This document shows, in pieces, positions 15,924 to 24,123 of a stretch of DNA of 48,939 bases (the stretch's first letter is position 1; each line of letters begins with the position of its first letter). Source of the stretch: Nocardia kruczakiae NBRC 101016 (GTDB taxonomy: Bacteria > Actinomycetota > Actinomycetes > Mycobacteriales > Mycobacteriaceae). The translations under genes and the position numbers were made by a program. The notes beneath the pieces are model-generated. The model made no database searches. It had not been told where the DNA came from and worked only from the letters and a program-made list of their open reading frames with translations. Location: positions 1-48,939 of the forward strand of contig NZ_BDBL01000053.1 in NCBI RefSeq assembly GCF_001612965.1, given 5' to 3'.

Positions 15924-16841
15924 TCAGGCGCCGGCCCACCATTCGCCGGCGAGATGTCCGGAACCGACCAGCACCGAGGGGCCACGCAACCACGCCTGCC
16001 CGTGATCGATGCCGACGGTGACCGCGCCGCCGGGTACCCGGACCCGCACCTGCGCGGACTCCGTCGCCGGGTCGATGCCCGCACGCGTGAGCGCGGCGGC
16101 CGCCGCGGCGACCGTGCCGGTGCCACAGGAGCGGGTTTCACCGACACCCCGTTCGTAGACCCGCATATCCACCGCGCCGTCCTCGCCGAGCGCGGTCAGG
16201 ATCTCCACGTTCACGCCCTGCGGGAACAGCTCCGGATCGAATCCGGGTGGCACGGTGAGGTCGAGTGCGGCAAGACCGTCGGCGGTGAGCCCGGGATCGA
16301 CACAGGCCAGATGCGGATTGCCGACGTCGACCCCGACCCCGGGCAGCGCGCTGCCGGCGACGGTGGCAGTGGAATCGCCGAGCATCCGCACCCGGCCCAT
16401 CCCGACGGTCACCTCGCCGAGTACCTCGTCGAAGGAGTGCACGACCACCGACCGCGCACCCGCACGGGTTCCGACCACGAATTCGGTCTCCTGCTGCAAG
16501 CCGGTGGCGAGCAGATAGTGGGCGAAGACGCGGACGCCGTTGCCGCACATCTCCGCGATCGATCCGTCGGCGTTGCGGTAGTCCATGAACCAGTCCGCCG
16601 CGGCCACACCGTCGGGCAGTCCGGCCAGCTCGCCCCGCTCCACCAGCGCCCCCGCGCGGGCGACGCGCAGCACACCGTCGGCGCCGATACCCTGGCGCCG
16701 GTCACACAGCACGGCGACGGTCTCGGGCGCCAGGCGCAGGCGCGCGTCGGAGTCCGGCAGCACCACGAAATCGTTCTGGGTCCCGTGGCCCTTGCTGAAC
16801 TCGATATCGGCCGCGCCGGACACCCGCTGCTGCTCGCTCAT
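15924..16841 (-). CDS. dapF: Diaminopimelate epimerase DapF
   Basis: This 305-residue enzyme interconverts LL- and meso-diaminopimelate for lysine and peptidoglycan synthesis. Both catalytic cysteines are in place: EMCGNGVRVF and RSCGTGTVA. The substrate-binding GHGTQNDFVV and VGNPHLA are also seen. Length is normal. GGAGG lies nine bases before the ATG. It begins 27 bases after the SPOUT methyltransferase and ends the chain that starts with the dioxygenase-like gene and miaA. Confidence 0.97.
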   Translation of the reverse strand: MSEQQRVSGAADIEFSKGHGTQNDFVVLPDSDARLRLAPETVAVLCDRRQGIGADGVLRVARAGALVERGELAGLPDGVAAADWFMDYRNADGSIAEMCGNGVRVFAHYLLATGLQQETEFVVGTRAGARSVVVHSFDEVLGEVTVGMGRVRMLGDSTATVAGSALPGVGVDVGNPHLACVDPGLTADGLAALDLTVPPGFDPELFPQGVNVEILTALGEDGAVDMRVYERGVGETRSCGTGTVAAAAAALTRAGIDPATESAQVRVRVPGGAVTVGIDHGQAWLRGPSVLVGSGHLAGEWWAGA

Positions 16842-16868
16842 CGACGTCGATCCTCCACCTGTCCCGCA

Positions 16869-17699
16869 CTATTCGCCGGCCGCGCCGGCGTTCACCTTCG
16901 ATACCGACACCCGGCGCTGCCGGGATATTTCGTACAGCACGACCGATACGGCGCAGGGGGTGACCGGCATTGCACCCGCCGGAATCCGCACCATCTCGTC
17001 GCATGCGTCGCGCCACCGCGCGTCGAGCTCGCCATCGTCGGCGAACACCATGATCGTCGCATCCGCGAAGGTGTGCGCATCGACCGGCCGCTCGCCGGGT
17101 CCGGTCCCGACACCGACCAGCCGGGCCGGGGCTTTCGCGCCCGCCCGCAATTCGGCGACGGCCGCCGGCCCGGACACGCGCACCACCGGCACCGCGAACA
17201 GCGCACCGGCCGAGGCGCGGACACACCGCGGGTCGTATTCGTCCGCGCCCGATCCGCTGATCACGACCGCGGCGGCACCGAAGGCGTGCGCGGTGCGGAG
17301 CACGCTGCCCAGCCGCAGCGCGGAGGACGGACGATCGATCACGACCACCGGATGTGCCGGATCGAGGCGGATCTGCGACGGGTCCCGCCCGCGGGTGTGC
17401 GCCAGGGCCACCAGTTCCGGTGTGCCGGTATCGGGTTCGGCGAGTTCGTCGAGGGCGTCGCCCACCAGTCCGATCGCCGGCACCGCGTCGTTGTCGAGTA
17501 TCTCGCGCGCCCACGGCGGCAGCGGAGCCCCGAGGCGGTACAGCACCGCTTCCAGGGGCCAGTTGTTCGCGACTGCCGCGGTAATCGGTTCCCGGCCGTG
17601 CACGAGAAAGCGGCCGTCGCTACGGCGCCGGGCACGGTTGCCGAGATAGGCGCGCCACTCCCCCACGGAGGCGTTGCGGGTGGTCGATGGGCGGGTCAC
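16869..17699 (-). CDS. Divergent TrmH/SpoU-family RNA methyltransferase
   Basis: This 276-residue SPOUT protein has an N-terminal substrate-binding domain (RSDGRFLVHGREPI) and a C-terminal knotted domain. Motif 1 is degenerate: SALRLGSVLRTAHAFGA keeps the Arg but lacks the canonical NPGN. Motif 2 lacks the usual G-x-E, and motif 3 is PCAVSVVLYEISRQRR. It would methylate a ribose in rRNA or tRNA if active. The GTG at 17699 overlaps the miaA stop by four bases (GTGA), so translation is coupled. I recall no such gene at this position in M. tuberculosis. Confidence 0.8.
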   Translation of the reverse strand: MTRPSTTRNASVGEWRAYLGNRARRRSDGRFLVHGREPITAAVANNWPLEAVLYRLGAPLPPWAREILDNDAVPAIGLVGDALDELAEPDTGTPELVALAHTRGRDPSQIRLDPAHPVVVIDRPSSALRLGSVLRTAHAFGAAAVVISGSGADEYDPRCVRASAGALFAVPVVRVSGPAAVAELRAGAKAPARLVGVGTGPGERPVDAHTFADATIMVFADDGELDARWRDACDEMVRIPAGAMPVTPCAVSVVLYEISRQRRVSVSKVNAGAAGE

Positions 17700-18619
17700 T
17701 GCCGAATCGATTCCTGTTCGTCGAGCACATGGGCCAGTACCGAATCCGCCAGCCGCGGATCGGCGCCGTCGACCCAGTGCACGCGCGGGTCGCGGCGGAA
17801 CCACGAGCGTTGCCGGCGCACGTAACGGCGGGTGCCGATCAGCGTGCGCTCACGCGCATGACTCAGGTCGTATTCGTTGTCGAGATGGGCCAGGACTTGT
17901 GCGTATCCGATCGCCCGGCGTGCGGTCAGGCCCGAGCGCAGGCCGCGGCCGATCAGTGCTCGCACCTCGTCGACGAGACCCTGCGCGAACATGGTCTCGG
18001 TGCGCGTCTCGATGCGCGCGTCGAGTTCGGCGGTCTCGCGGTCGACGCCGATGATCGTCGTGTTCCAGCGCGGCGTGCCGCGTTGCGGCTGCGAGGCCGC
18101 GAAGGGGCGGCCGGTGAGTTCGACCACCTCGAGCGCGCGCACGATCCGCCGCCCGTCGGTGGGCAGAATGGTCTGCGCCGCAACGGGATCGGCGGCCCGC
18201 AAGGCGGCGTGGACGGCCGCGACCCCCTCGCGTTCGAGAACCCCCTCCCACTTCTCGCGGACGCGGATGTCGGTGGCCGGGAACTCCCACTCGTCGAGCA
18301 GCGCCTGCACGTACATCATCGAACCGCCCACGATGACCGGCACGCGGCCGCGCGCGAGGATGTCCTCGACATCGGCGGAGGCCGCGGCCTGATAAGCGGC
18401 GACGGTGGCCGTTTCGGTCACCTCCAGCACGTCGAGCTGGTGGTGCGGGATGCCGCGGCGCTGCTGCGGCGGCAGTTTGGCGGTGCCGATATCCATGCCG
18501 CGATACAGCTGCATCGCGTCGATGTTGACGATCTCACCGTCCAGGCGAGTCGCCAATTCCAGCGCCAGATCGGACTTTCCGGTCGCGGTCGGGCCGATGA
18601 CGGCGATGGGCGCCCTCAT
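17696..18619 (-). CDS. miaA: tRNA dimethylallyltransferase MiaA
   Basis: This 307-residue enzyme adds the dimethylallyl group to A37 of tRNAs reading U-starting codons. Visible motifs are the P-loop IGPTATGKSDLA, the substrate motif DAMQLYRGMDIGTAK, GGSMMYVQALL and RRYVRRQRSWFRRD near the end. Length is normal. The ATG overlaps the upstream dioxygenase-like gene by four bases (ATGA), and its stop overlaps the SPOUT gene (GTGA). It works upstream of MiaB (encoded at 22336), which methylthiolates the same base. Confidence 0.97.
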   Translation of the reverse strand: MRAPIAVIGPTATGKSDLALELATRLDGEIVNIDAMQLYRGMDIGTAKLPPQQRRGIPHHQLDVLEVTETATVAAYQAAASADVEDILARGRVPVIVGGSMMYVQALLDEWEFPATDIRVREKWEGVLEREGVAAVHAALRAADPVAAQTILPTDGRRIVRALEVVELTGRPFAASQPQRGTPRWNTTIIGVDRETAELDARIETRTETMFAQGLVDEVRALIGRGLRSGLTARRAIGYAQVLAHLDNEYDLSHARERTLIGTRRYVRRQRSWFRRDPRVHWVDGADPRLADSVLAHVLDEQESIRQ

Positions 18620-19377
18620 CGCGCACCCGCCGGATACCAGACCGACGCGTGATATCCGACACCGAAAGGCGCTGCGCGATACAGGGTTTCGACCTTCGGG
18701 TCGGCGGTGTCGATGCCGAACAGACCGGCCAGCACCTGAAAGCCGGGACGGCCGGCCACCTCGAGGTCGGCGCACAGCCGCGGGTCCAGCGCGCCGAGTG
18801 CCGCGCGGTCACCGGCGTCGAGAGCGTCGTCGATCCGCCGTTGTTCGCCCTCGGCCCGGGGATCGAGATATCCGGGTGAGATGGTCGACAAAGTCGCGGC
18901 GCCGTCGGCCACGACCAGCACGCCGTGTGGACGAGGGTCGGCGTCCAGCTCGCCGCGCAGCCGGGATCCCAGGTCCACACAGTGCGACGGGTCGGCGCCG
19001 GGGTCGACCGGCTGGGCCCGCGCCTCGATGTCGTCGCCGTCCTCGGCCGCGATCCGGCCACGCAGCCAGGCGCCCACCAGCAGTGCGGTCGGCCAGTCGA
19101 GTCGCGGCTCACCGCCGGGTTCGGTCGCCGACAAGGTGACCCGGACGTCGGCGCCGAAGCCGCGCAAACTACCCACACCGACCGGCGGCTCGGTCCCCGC
19201 GCCCACGATGGTCCAGTGCCGGGCCTGCCGGGCCAGCATCCGCCCGGCCGTCAGCACGGCCTCGCGCAGCGGCGGCACCTGCGCGGCCGGATGGGTGGAG
19301 TCGGTCAGCGGCGTCGCACCGCCCAGTTCGGGAATCAGCACGAGCGGCGAGGGAATCAACGCGGCGACACGAAACAC
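18616..19377 (-). CDS. Class III extradiol dioxygenase-like protein (Rv2728c-type)
   Basis: This 253-residue protein has the LigB/MEMO-like start FRVAALIPSPLVLIPELGG and the later VLVVADGAATLS and GDRAALGALDP segments. The metal-binding His usual near the start of active enzymes is not seen (IPSP instead of a HSP-type motif), so catalysis is doubtful. It matches the protein preceding miaA in mycobacteria. GTG start at 19377, with a nine-bp hairpin 14 bases upstream. It overlaps miaA by four bases, so it heads the miaA-SPOUT-dapF chain. Function unknown. Confidence 0.8.
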   Translation of the reverse strand: MFRVAALIPSPLVLIPELGGATPLTDSTHPAAQVPPLREAVLTAGRMLARQARHWTIVGAGTEPPVGVGSLRGFGADVRVTLSATEPGGEPRLDWPTALLVGAWLRGRIAAEDGDDIEARAQPVDPGADPSHCVDLGSRLRGELDADPRPHGVLVVADGAATLSTISPGYLDPRAEGEQRRIDDALDAGDRAALGALDPRLCADLEVAGRPGFQVLAGLFGIDTADPKVETLYRAAPFGVGYHASVWYPAGAR

Positions 19378-19390
19378 TCGTCAACGGTAG

Positions 19391-19414
19391 CGGCCGCCGG
19401 GAAAACGGCGGCCG
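19391..19414 (-). promoter_or_regulatory. Leader hairpin upstream of the miaA operon
   Basis: CGGCCGCCG pairs with CGGCGGCCG around loop GGAAAA, a perfect 9-bp stem 14 bases before the GTG of the dioxygenase-like gene. No gene ends here on either strand, so it is not an ordinary terminator. Confidence 0.45.
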
Positions 19415-19421
19415 AGGCCGT

Positions 19422-19440
19422 CGCTCACCACGGGTGAGCG
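19422..19440. promoter_or_regulatory. Palindrome in miaA-operon/DUF349 intergenic region
   Basis: CGCTCACC-ACG-GGTGAGCG is a perfect 8-bp inverted repeat in the 199-base divergent region. Its short spacer and central position suggest a regulator site rather than a terminator. Confidence 0.45.
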
Positions 19441-19576
19441 TGTTCCCACCACTCTCAACCGTCACTCGCTGCACGCCACCGTTCGCAAGAGAGGGCAATT
19501 CTGTCTATTGGCTGGTTGAATGGGATCTGCTAGGGCGTAACCAGGCAGCCGTGACGCGCGGCAGGGATGAGGAGCG

Positions 19577-21085
19577 ATGACCGACAACAGCGGAACCGAG
19601 AAGGCAGTGCATCCGGAAACCGGCGCGGCGCAGCAGTCCAGCAATCCCGCCGCGAAGCGTCCGACTCCGGCCGATGCCGCCCCGAAACCCGGTGCGGCAC
19701 CACGCCCCGGAGTACCCAAGCCGGGGGCGCCCAAACCCCCCTCGGCGCAGCGGACCGAACCGGGAGCCAAACCCGCGGCGACGCACCACGTCAAACCGGC
19801 TCCCGTCCCGGGGCCCGCCCACGAGCATCCGCATCCGGTGGTCGTGCCGACCGTCAGCGATCCCAGTGAGTGGGGCCGGGTCGACGACGACGGCACCGCC
19901 TGGGTCAAGACCGCCGGCGGCGAACGCGTCGTCGGTTCGTGGCAGGCCGGTGACGCCGCCGAGGGGCTGGCGCATTTCGGTCGTCGCTTCGACGATCTGG
20001 CCACCGAGGTCGCACTGCTCGAGGCTCGCCTCGCGGCCGGCACGGACGCCCGCAAGACCAAGGCCGCGGCCGTCGCGCTCGCCGACTCCCTGCCCACCGC
20101 GGCGGTGATCGGTGACGTGGACGGTCTGGCCCAGCGCCTGCAGGCGATCATCGAACATTCCGACGAGGCGGCCGCCCACGCCAAGGAGGAGAAGGAACGC
20201 ACCCGGCACGAGCACACCGAGCGCAAGGAGGCGCTGTGTGCGGAGGCCGAGCAGATCGCCGCCGAATCCACCCAGTGGAAGGCGGCCGGTGACCGGCTGC
20301 GGGAAATCCTCGAGGAGTGGAAGTCCATCCGCGGGGTGGACCGCAAGGTCGACGATGCGCTGTGGCGGCGCTTCTCCAAGGCGCGCGAGGCGTTCAACCG
20401 CCGCCGGGGCGCGCACTTCGCCGAACTCGATCGCGAACGCGCCGCCGCGAAGGCTCGCAAAGAGGAGCTGTGCGCGCGCGCCGAGGAGCTGTCCGATTCC
20501 ACCGATTGGGTGGGCACCGCCGCGGTCTTCCGCGATCTGCTGACCGAATGGAAGGCGGCCGGGCGCGCGCCCCGCGAGGCCGACGAGCAGTTGTGGCGGC
20601 GGTTCAAGAGCGCCCAGGACGTGTTCTTCGCCGCGCGCAATGCCGCCGCGTCCGAACGCGATGCCGAATTCGGGCAGAACGCGGAGGCCAAGGAAGAACT
20701 GCTGCGCCACTACGAGGACCGCATCCCCGAGCACATCGAACCCGATTCCGCCACACTGGATTCCGCCCGTGTGGCCCTGCGCGAACTGCAGGAGCGGTGG
20801 GATGCGATCGGCAAGGTGCCGCGCGAGCGCATGCACGAACTCGAGGGCAAACTGCGGGCGCTGGAGAAGCGGGTGCGCGAGGCGGTGGACGCCCAGTGGC
20901 GGCGCACCGATCCGGAGGCGATGGCGCGCGCGGCACAGTTCCGCGAGCGGGTCGCCCAATTCGAGGAACAGGCAGCCAAGGCCGAGGCCGCGGGCCGCCC
21001 GCGCGATGCCGAGAAGGCGCTCGAACAGGCCAAGCAGTGGCGGGAATGGGCCGATGCCGCCGAGGGCGCGGTCAGCCGGCGCTGA
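19577..21085 (+). CDS. DUF349 coiled-coil protein (Rv2731-type)
   Basis: This 502-residue protein has a Pro/Ala/Lys-rich first 90 residues followed by long charged helices. Three or more DUF349-like repeats are visible through the recurring W-K-x-x-G-x-x-R/LW-x-R-F pattern: QWKAAGDRL...ALWRRFSKAR, EWKAAGRAP...QLWRRFKSAQ and ERWDAIGKVP. Predicted coiled coils occupy most of the C-terminal 350 residues. It matches the protein between Rv2728c and miaB in mycobacteria. GAGGAG lies just before the ATG. Known DUF349 proteins have no settled biochemical role; structural or nucleic-acid-related roles are possible. Confidence 0.88.
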   Translation: MTDNSGTEKAVHPETGAAQQSSNPAAKRPTPADAAPKPGAAPRPGVPKPGAPKPPSAQRTEPGAKPAATHHVKPAPVPGPAHEHPHPVVVPTVSDPSEWGRVDDDGTAWVKTAGGERVVGSWQAGDAAEGLAHFGRRFDDLATEVALLEARLAAGTDARKTKAAAVALADSLPTAAVIGDVDGLAQRLQAIIEHSDEAAAHAKEEKERTRHEHTERKEALCAEAEQIAAESTQWKAAGDRLREILEEWKSIRGVDRKVDDALWRRFSKAREAFNRRRGAHFAELDRERAAAKARKEELCARAEELSDSTDWVGTAAVFRDLLTEWKAAGRAPREADEQLWRRFKSAQDVFFAARNAAASERDAEFGQNAEAKEELLRHYEDRIPEHIEPDSATLDSARVALRELQERWDAIGKVPRERMHELEGKLRALEKRVREAVDAQWRRTDPEAMARAAQFRERVAQFEEQAAKAEAAGRPRDAEKALEQAKQWREWADAAEGAVSRR

Positions 21086-21097
21086 GACGTTCGTCGA

Positions 21098-21128
21098 CGG
21101 CCGGCGGTGCCGAGTTCGCCGCCGGCCG
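21098..21128 (+). terminator. Terminator after the DUF349 gene
   Basis: CGGCCGGCGG pairs with CCGCCGGCCG (10 bp, 11-base loop) 13 bases after the stop codon, separating the gene from the downstream deazaflavin reductase. Confidence 0.75.
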
Positions 21129-21173
21129 GTGTGAGCCGCCCCTGCCCGCAGCGATCCGGACGAGGAGCCGACC

Positions 21174-21575
21174 ATGGATGTCCGCGAGATCAATCGAGGC
21201 GTCATCGAGCAGTTCCGGGCCGGGGGCCCGATCGAGGGGATGCACCGGGAGCGTCTGGTGCTGCTCACCACCACCGGCCGCCGGTCCGGGACGCCGCACA
21301 CCACGCCGATGATGTTCCATCCCGACGGCGACCGGCTGCTCGTCGTCGCCTCGAATGTGGGCGCCCCGCAGCATCCGGACTGGTATCTGAATCTCGTCGC
21401 CGATCCGGCCGTGACGGTCGAGGTCGACCGGGAGACCTATCCGGCCACCGCCGTACCGTTGCAGGGCGCCGACTACGACCGGGCGTGGACCGAGCTCACC
21501 ACGTTGTATCCGTTCTTCGCCGAACACGCGAAGAAGACCGCGCGCACCATCCCCGTGGTGGCGCTGCGCCGCTGA
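21174..21575 (+). CDS. DDN-family deazaflavin-dependent oxidoreductase
   Basis: This 133-residue split-barrel protein shows LVLLTTTGRRSGTPHTTPMMF, the F420-phosphate-binding region, HPDWYLNLVADPAVTVEVD, and a C-terminal FFAEHAKKTARTIPVVAL. All are typical of the nitroreductase/F420H2-dependent family. It is distinct in sequence from the paralogue at 3235. An AGGAG lies upstream of the ATG. It is isolated by a terminator upstream and faces the convergent membrane-protein gene. Substrate unknown. Confidence 0.88.
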   Translation: MDVREINRGVIEQFRAGGPIEGMHRERLVLLTTTGRRSGTPHTTPMMFHPDGDRLLVVASNVGAPQHPDWYLNLVADPAVTVEVDRETYPATAVPLQGADYDRAWTELTTLYPFFAEHAKKTARTIPVVALRR

Positions 21576-21602
21576 AAACGACGCTCCCGCCCGCCGGTCC
21601 GG

Positions 21603-22334
21603 CTACTTGTCGTCGCCGAACAGCCGGCGCCGGTCCTGCTCTTCCTTTTCGGCGGCCGCGATGCGCCGGCGCTCCTCGGCCTCGAGCTGGAGCGCGGTCC
21701 GGCTCCACACCACGCGGATCCAGTGGAAGGTCAGCACGACGATCGCGATCGTGGCCAGGATCAGTCCGATGCCGGGTCCGGCACCGTGGTAGTTGCCGAG
21801 GCCGGGGGTCTGGCGGTGCCAGATCGAGAGCACTCCGAACACACTGCCCACCGCGGATCCGGCGACCGCCACCCACGCCAGTGCCCAGCGGCGGGTGACC
21901 AGCGCGAGCGACGAGAACCCGATCCCGAAGATCACCACGAACCATTCGAAGACCCGCGACGGCAGCCCGATGTGCTCGTCCTGCGCGTGGGCGTCGAAGG
22001 CCAGCACGTCGAGGCCGCGGGCGGCGCCGGCGTGCGGCAGGATCAGCGACAACAGCAGCACGAAGACCGCGATCGCGACCACCATGGCGCGCGTCCCGGG
22101 GTCGATCTCGCCGGCGATCTTGCGTTCGACGGCCTCGAGATCGCCGCGGAACTGCTCGAAGACCTTCGACTCTGCGGGGTTCATGCTCTCCTCATTCGGC
22201 TCGGTCGCAGGATTCGGCTCGGTCGCATCGTTCGGCTCCGGCGGCCGGTGCGGGTGCCGCGGCGCGGGCGAGGCATCGCCGGAGCGCTCCGGCGTGCCAT
22301 CGCGATCGGCATCCTCGTCCCCGCGTTCGGCCAT
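21603..22334 (-). CDS. Conserved membrane protein (Rv2732c-type)
   Basis: This 243-residue protein has a disordered N-terminus of about 55 residues with PNDATEPNPATEPNEE repeats. About four hydrophobic helices follow: MVVAIAVFVLLLSLILP, WFVVIFGIGFSSLALV, WVAVAGSAVGSVFGVL and ILATIAIVVLTFHWI. It ends in a charged tail, EEERRRIAAAEKEEQDRRR-like. It starts one base after the miaB stop, so it is coupled to miaB as in mycobacteria. An internal ATG at the MNPAESKVFEQF position is an alternative start. Function unknown. Confidence 0.8.
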   Translation of the reverse strand: MAERGDEDADRDGTPERSGDASPAPRHPHRPPEPNDATEPNPATEPNEESMNPAESKVFEQFRGDLEAVERKIAGEIDPGTRAMVVAIAVFVLLLSLILPHAGAARGLDVLAFDAHAQDEHIGLPSRVFEWFVVIFGIGFSSLALVTRRWALAWVAVAGSAVGSVFGVLSIWHRQTPGLGNYHGAGPGIGLILATIAIVVLTFHWIRVVWSRTALQLEAEERRRIAAAEKEEQDRRRLFGDDK

Positions 22335-22335
22335 G

Positions 22336-23940
22336 TCAGACCCCACACCCGGTGTCACAACCGGCGGCCGCCGGCAGCGGTTCCGGCGCGCCGATCCGCG
22401 GCAGTCCGAGCCCCACTCCGATCGGTGCGGTCTTGGGCAGCACACCGCGTTCGTGCGCGTCGCCGGCGCGGGTGCGGCGGTGGCTGTGGATCGGGCCGTC
22501 GGCGATGAGGTGGTGCGGCGCCGCCGCGGTGATGTCGACGGTGACGATATCGCCGGGCCGGATCGCCTCCTCGCCGGGCCGGAAGTGCACCAGGCGGCCG
22601 TCGCGAGCTCGGCCGCTCATCCGCGCGGTGGCCGCGTTCTTCTTGCCGGCGCCCTCGGCAACGAGCAGTTCGACCTCGGTGCCGATCAGCGCGCGATTGG
22701 CTTCCAGGGAAATCTGTTCCTGCAGTTCGATCAACCGGTCGTAGCGCTCCTGGACCACCGCCTTGGGCACCTGATCGGCCATCGTGGCCGCGGGCGTGCC
22801 GGGACGGATCGAATACTGGAAGGTGAAGGCGCTGGTGAAGCGGGCCTGCCGGACCACATCCAGGGTCTCCTGGAAATCCTCCTCGGTTTCCCCGGGGAAG
22901 CCGACGATGATGTCGGTGGTGATCGCGGCATGCGGCATCGCGGCGCGTACCTTCTCGATGATGCCGAGGTAGCGGTCCTTGCGGTAGGACCGGCGCATCG
23001 CCTTGAGCACCCGGTCCGAACCCGATTGCAGCGGCATGTGCAGCTGCGGGCACACGTTCGGGGTCTGTGCCATCGCCTCGATGACGTCGTCGGTGAATTC
23101 CGCCGGATGCGGCGAGGTGAAGCGCACCCGCTCGAGCCCGTCGATGCTGCCGCAGGCGCGCAGCAGTTTCGCGAAGGCGCCGCGGTCCCGGTGCTCGGGC
23201 GCGAAATCGGCCGGATGTCCGTGCGGCAGTGCGGGTTCGGCGAAGTTCACACCGTAGGAGTTGACGTTCTGCCCGAGCAGCGTCACCTCGAGCACTCCCT
23301 GATCCACCAGCGCCTGCACCTCGGCCAGCACATCGCCGGGCCGCCGGTCGACCTCCTTGCCGCGCAGCGAGGGCACGATGCAGAACGTGCAGGTGTTGTT
23401 GCAGCCCACCGAGATCGACACCCAGCCGGCGTAGGCGGATTCACGGCGAGCGGGCAGCGTGGACGGGAACGCCTCCAGCGATTCCAGGATTTCGACCTGC
23501 GCCTGCTCGTTGTGCCGGGCGCGTTCGAGCAGCACCGGCAGCGATCCGATGTTGTGGGTGCCGAAGACGACGTCGACCCAGGGCGCCTTGCGCACGACGG
23601 TGTCGCGATCCTTCTGCGCGAGGCAGCCGCCGACCGCGATCTGCATACCGGGCCGCTCGGCCTTGATCGGCGCCAGATGTCCGAGCGTTCCGTACAGTTT
23701 GTTGTCGGCGTTCTCCCGCACCGCGCAGGTGTTGAACACCACCAGATCGGCGGTCTGCCCGCTCGTGGCCTTGGTGTATCCGGCGTCCTCGAGCAGGCCC
23801 GACAGCCGTTCGGAGTCGTGCACGTTCATCTGGCAGCCGTAGGTGCGCACCTCGTAGGTCCGCGGCGACTGCGGATCGGTGGCCGAACCGGGGGCGCGTC
23901 CCGCAGCCGAATGCGCTGCAACCTGCATGGACGAATTCAC
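22336..23940 (-). CDS. miaB: tRNA-2-methylthio-N6-dimethylallyladenosine synthase MiaB
   Basis: This 534-residue radical-SAM methylthiotransferase completes ms2i6A37 on tRNA. The N-terminal cluster-binding domain begins with RTYGCQMNVHDSE; the radical-SAM cysteines are in CNNTCTFCIVPSLRGKE; a TRAM domain lies near the C-terminus. The GTG at 23940 was chosen because TACCCT (minus strand, 23952-23947) lies exactly six bases before it, the layout of a leaderless transcript; an ATG at 23928 is the alternative. It is coupled to the membrane protein downstream and divergent from gluA. Confidence 0.95.
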   Translation of the reverse strand: MNSSMQVAAHSAAGRAPGSATDPQSPRTYEVRTYGCQMNVHDSERLSGLLEDAGYTKATSGQTADLVVFNTCAVRENADNKLYGTLGHLAPIKAERPGMQIAVGGCLAQKDRDTVVRKAPWVDVVFGTHNIGSLPVLLERARHNEQAQVEILESLEAFPSTLPARRESAYAGWVSISVGCNNTCTFCIVPSLRGKEVDRRPGDVLAEVQALVDQGVLEVTLLGQNVNSYGVNFAEPALPHGHPADFAPEHRDRGAFAKLLRACGSIDGLERVRFTSPHPAEFTDDVIEAMAQTPNVCPQLHMPLQSGSDRVLKAMRRSYRKDRYLGIIEKVRAAMPHAAITTDIIVGFPGETEEDFQETLDVVRQARFTSAFTFQYSIRPGTPAATMADQVPKAVVQERYDRLIELQEQISLEANRALIGTEVELLVAEGAGKKNAATARMSGRARDGRLVHFRPGEEAIRPGDIVTVDITAAAPHHLIADGPIHSHRRTRAGDAHERGVLPKTAPIGVGLGLPRIGAPEPLPAAAGCDTGCGV

Positions 23941-23946
23941 GGGTCC

Positions 23947-23952
23947 AGGGTA
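23947..23952 (-). promoter_or_regulatory. -10 element giving leaderless miaB
   Basis: TACCCT on the minus strand fits TANNNT and is six bases from the GTG, so transcription would begin at or next to the start codon. No Shine-Dalgarno is present. Confidence 0.45.
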
Positions 23953-24085
23953 GACGCTGTGCGAAATCACACGCCCACCCCGGTCGCCACGATCGGGGAG
24001 CTGGTGACGCCGGTCACGTGGCCGGGCGCCCAGGTCACCACCGGGTTAAGCGCAGGCGGCGACGGCGCGACGCACGCGCCAAAAG

Positions 24086-24115
24086 TGCGCATTTCGCGCA
24101 GGACCGCTCTAGGGT
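24086..24115 (+). promoter_or_regulatory. gluA promoter with TGCGC-N5-GCGCA inverted repeat
   Basis: TGCGC (24086-24090) and GCGCA (24096-24100) form an inverted repeat just upstream of TAGGGT (24110-24115), a TANNNT -10. The ATG follows the -10 by eight bases and has no Shine-Dalgarno, so gluA is probably leaderless or nearly so. Confidence 0.4.
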
Positions 24116-24123
24116 CGACTGTC

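Noticed and set aside
15774..17825. 683-codon plus-strand frame
   Set aside because: It is antisense to dapF, the SPOUT gene and the end of miaA, all with clear motifs.
23957..23973. CRP/GlxR-like site TGTG...CACA upstream of miaB and gluA
   Set aside because: TGTG and CACA are only six bases apart; the GlxR/CRP consensus needs eight between these tetrads.
21793..24123. Very long plus-strand open frame joined to gluA (over 1,000 codons)
   Set aside because: The part before 24124 is antisense to miaB and its membrane-protein neighbour, with low-complexity translation. Only the GluA portion is real.
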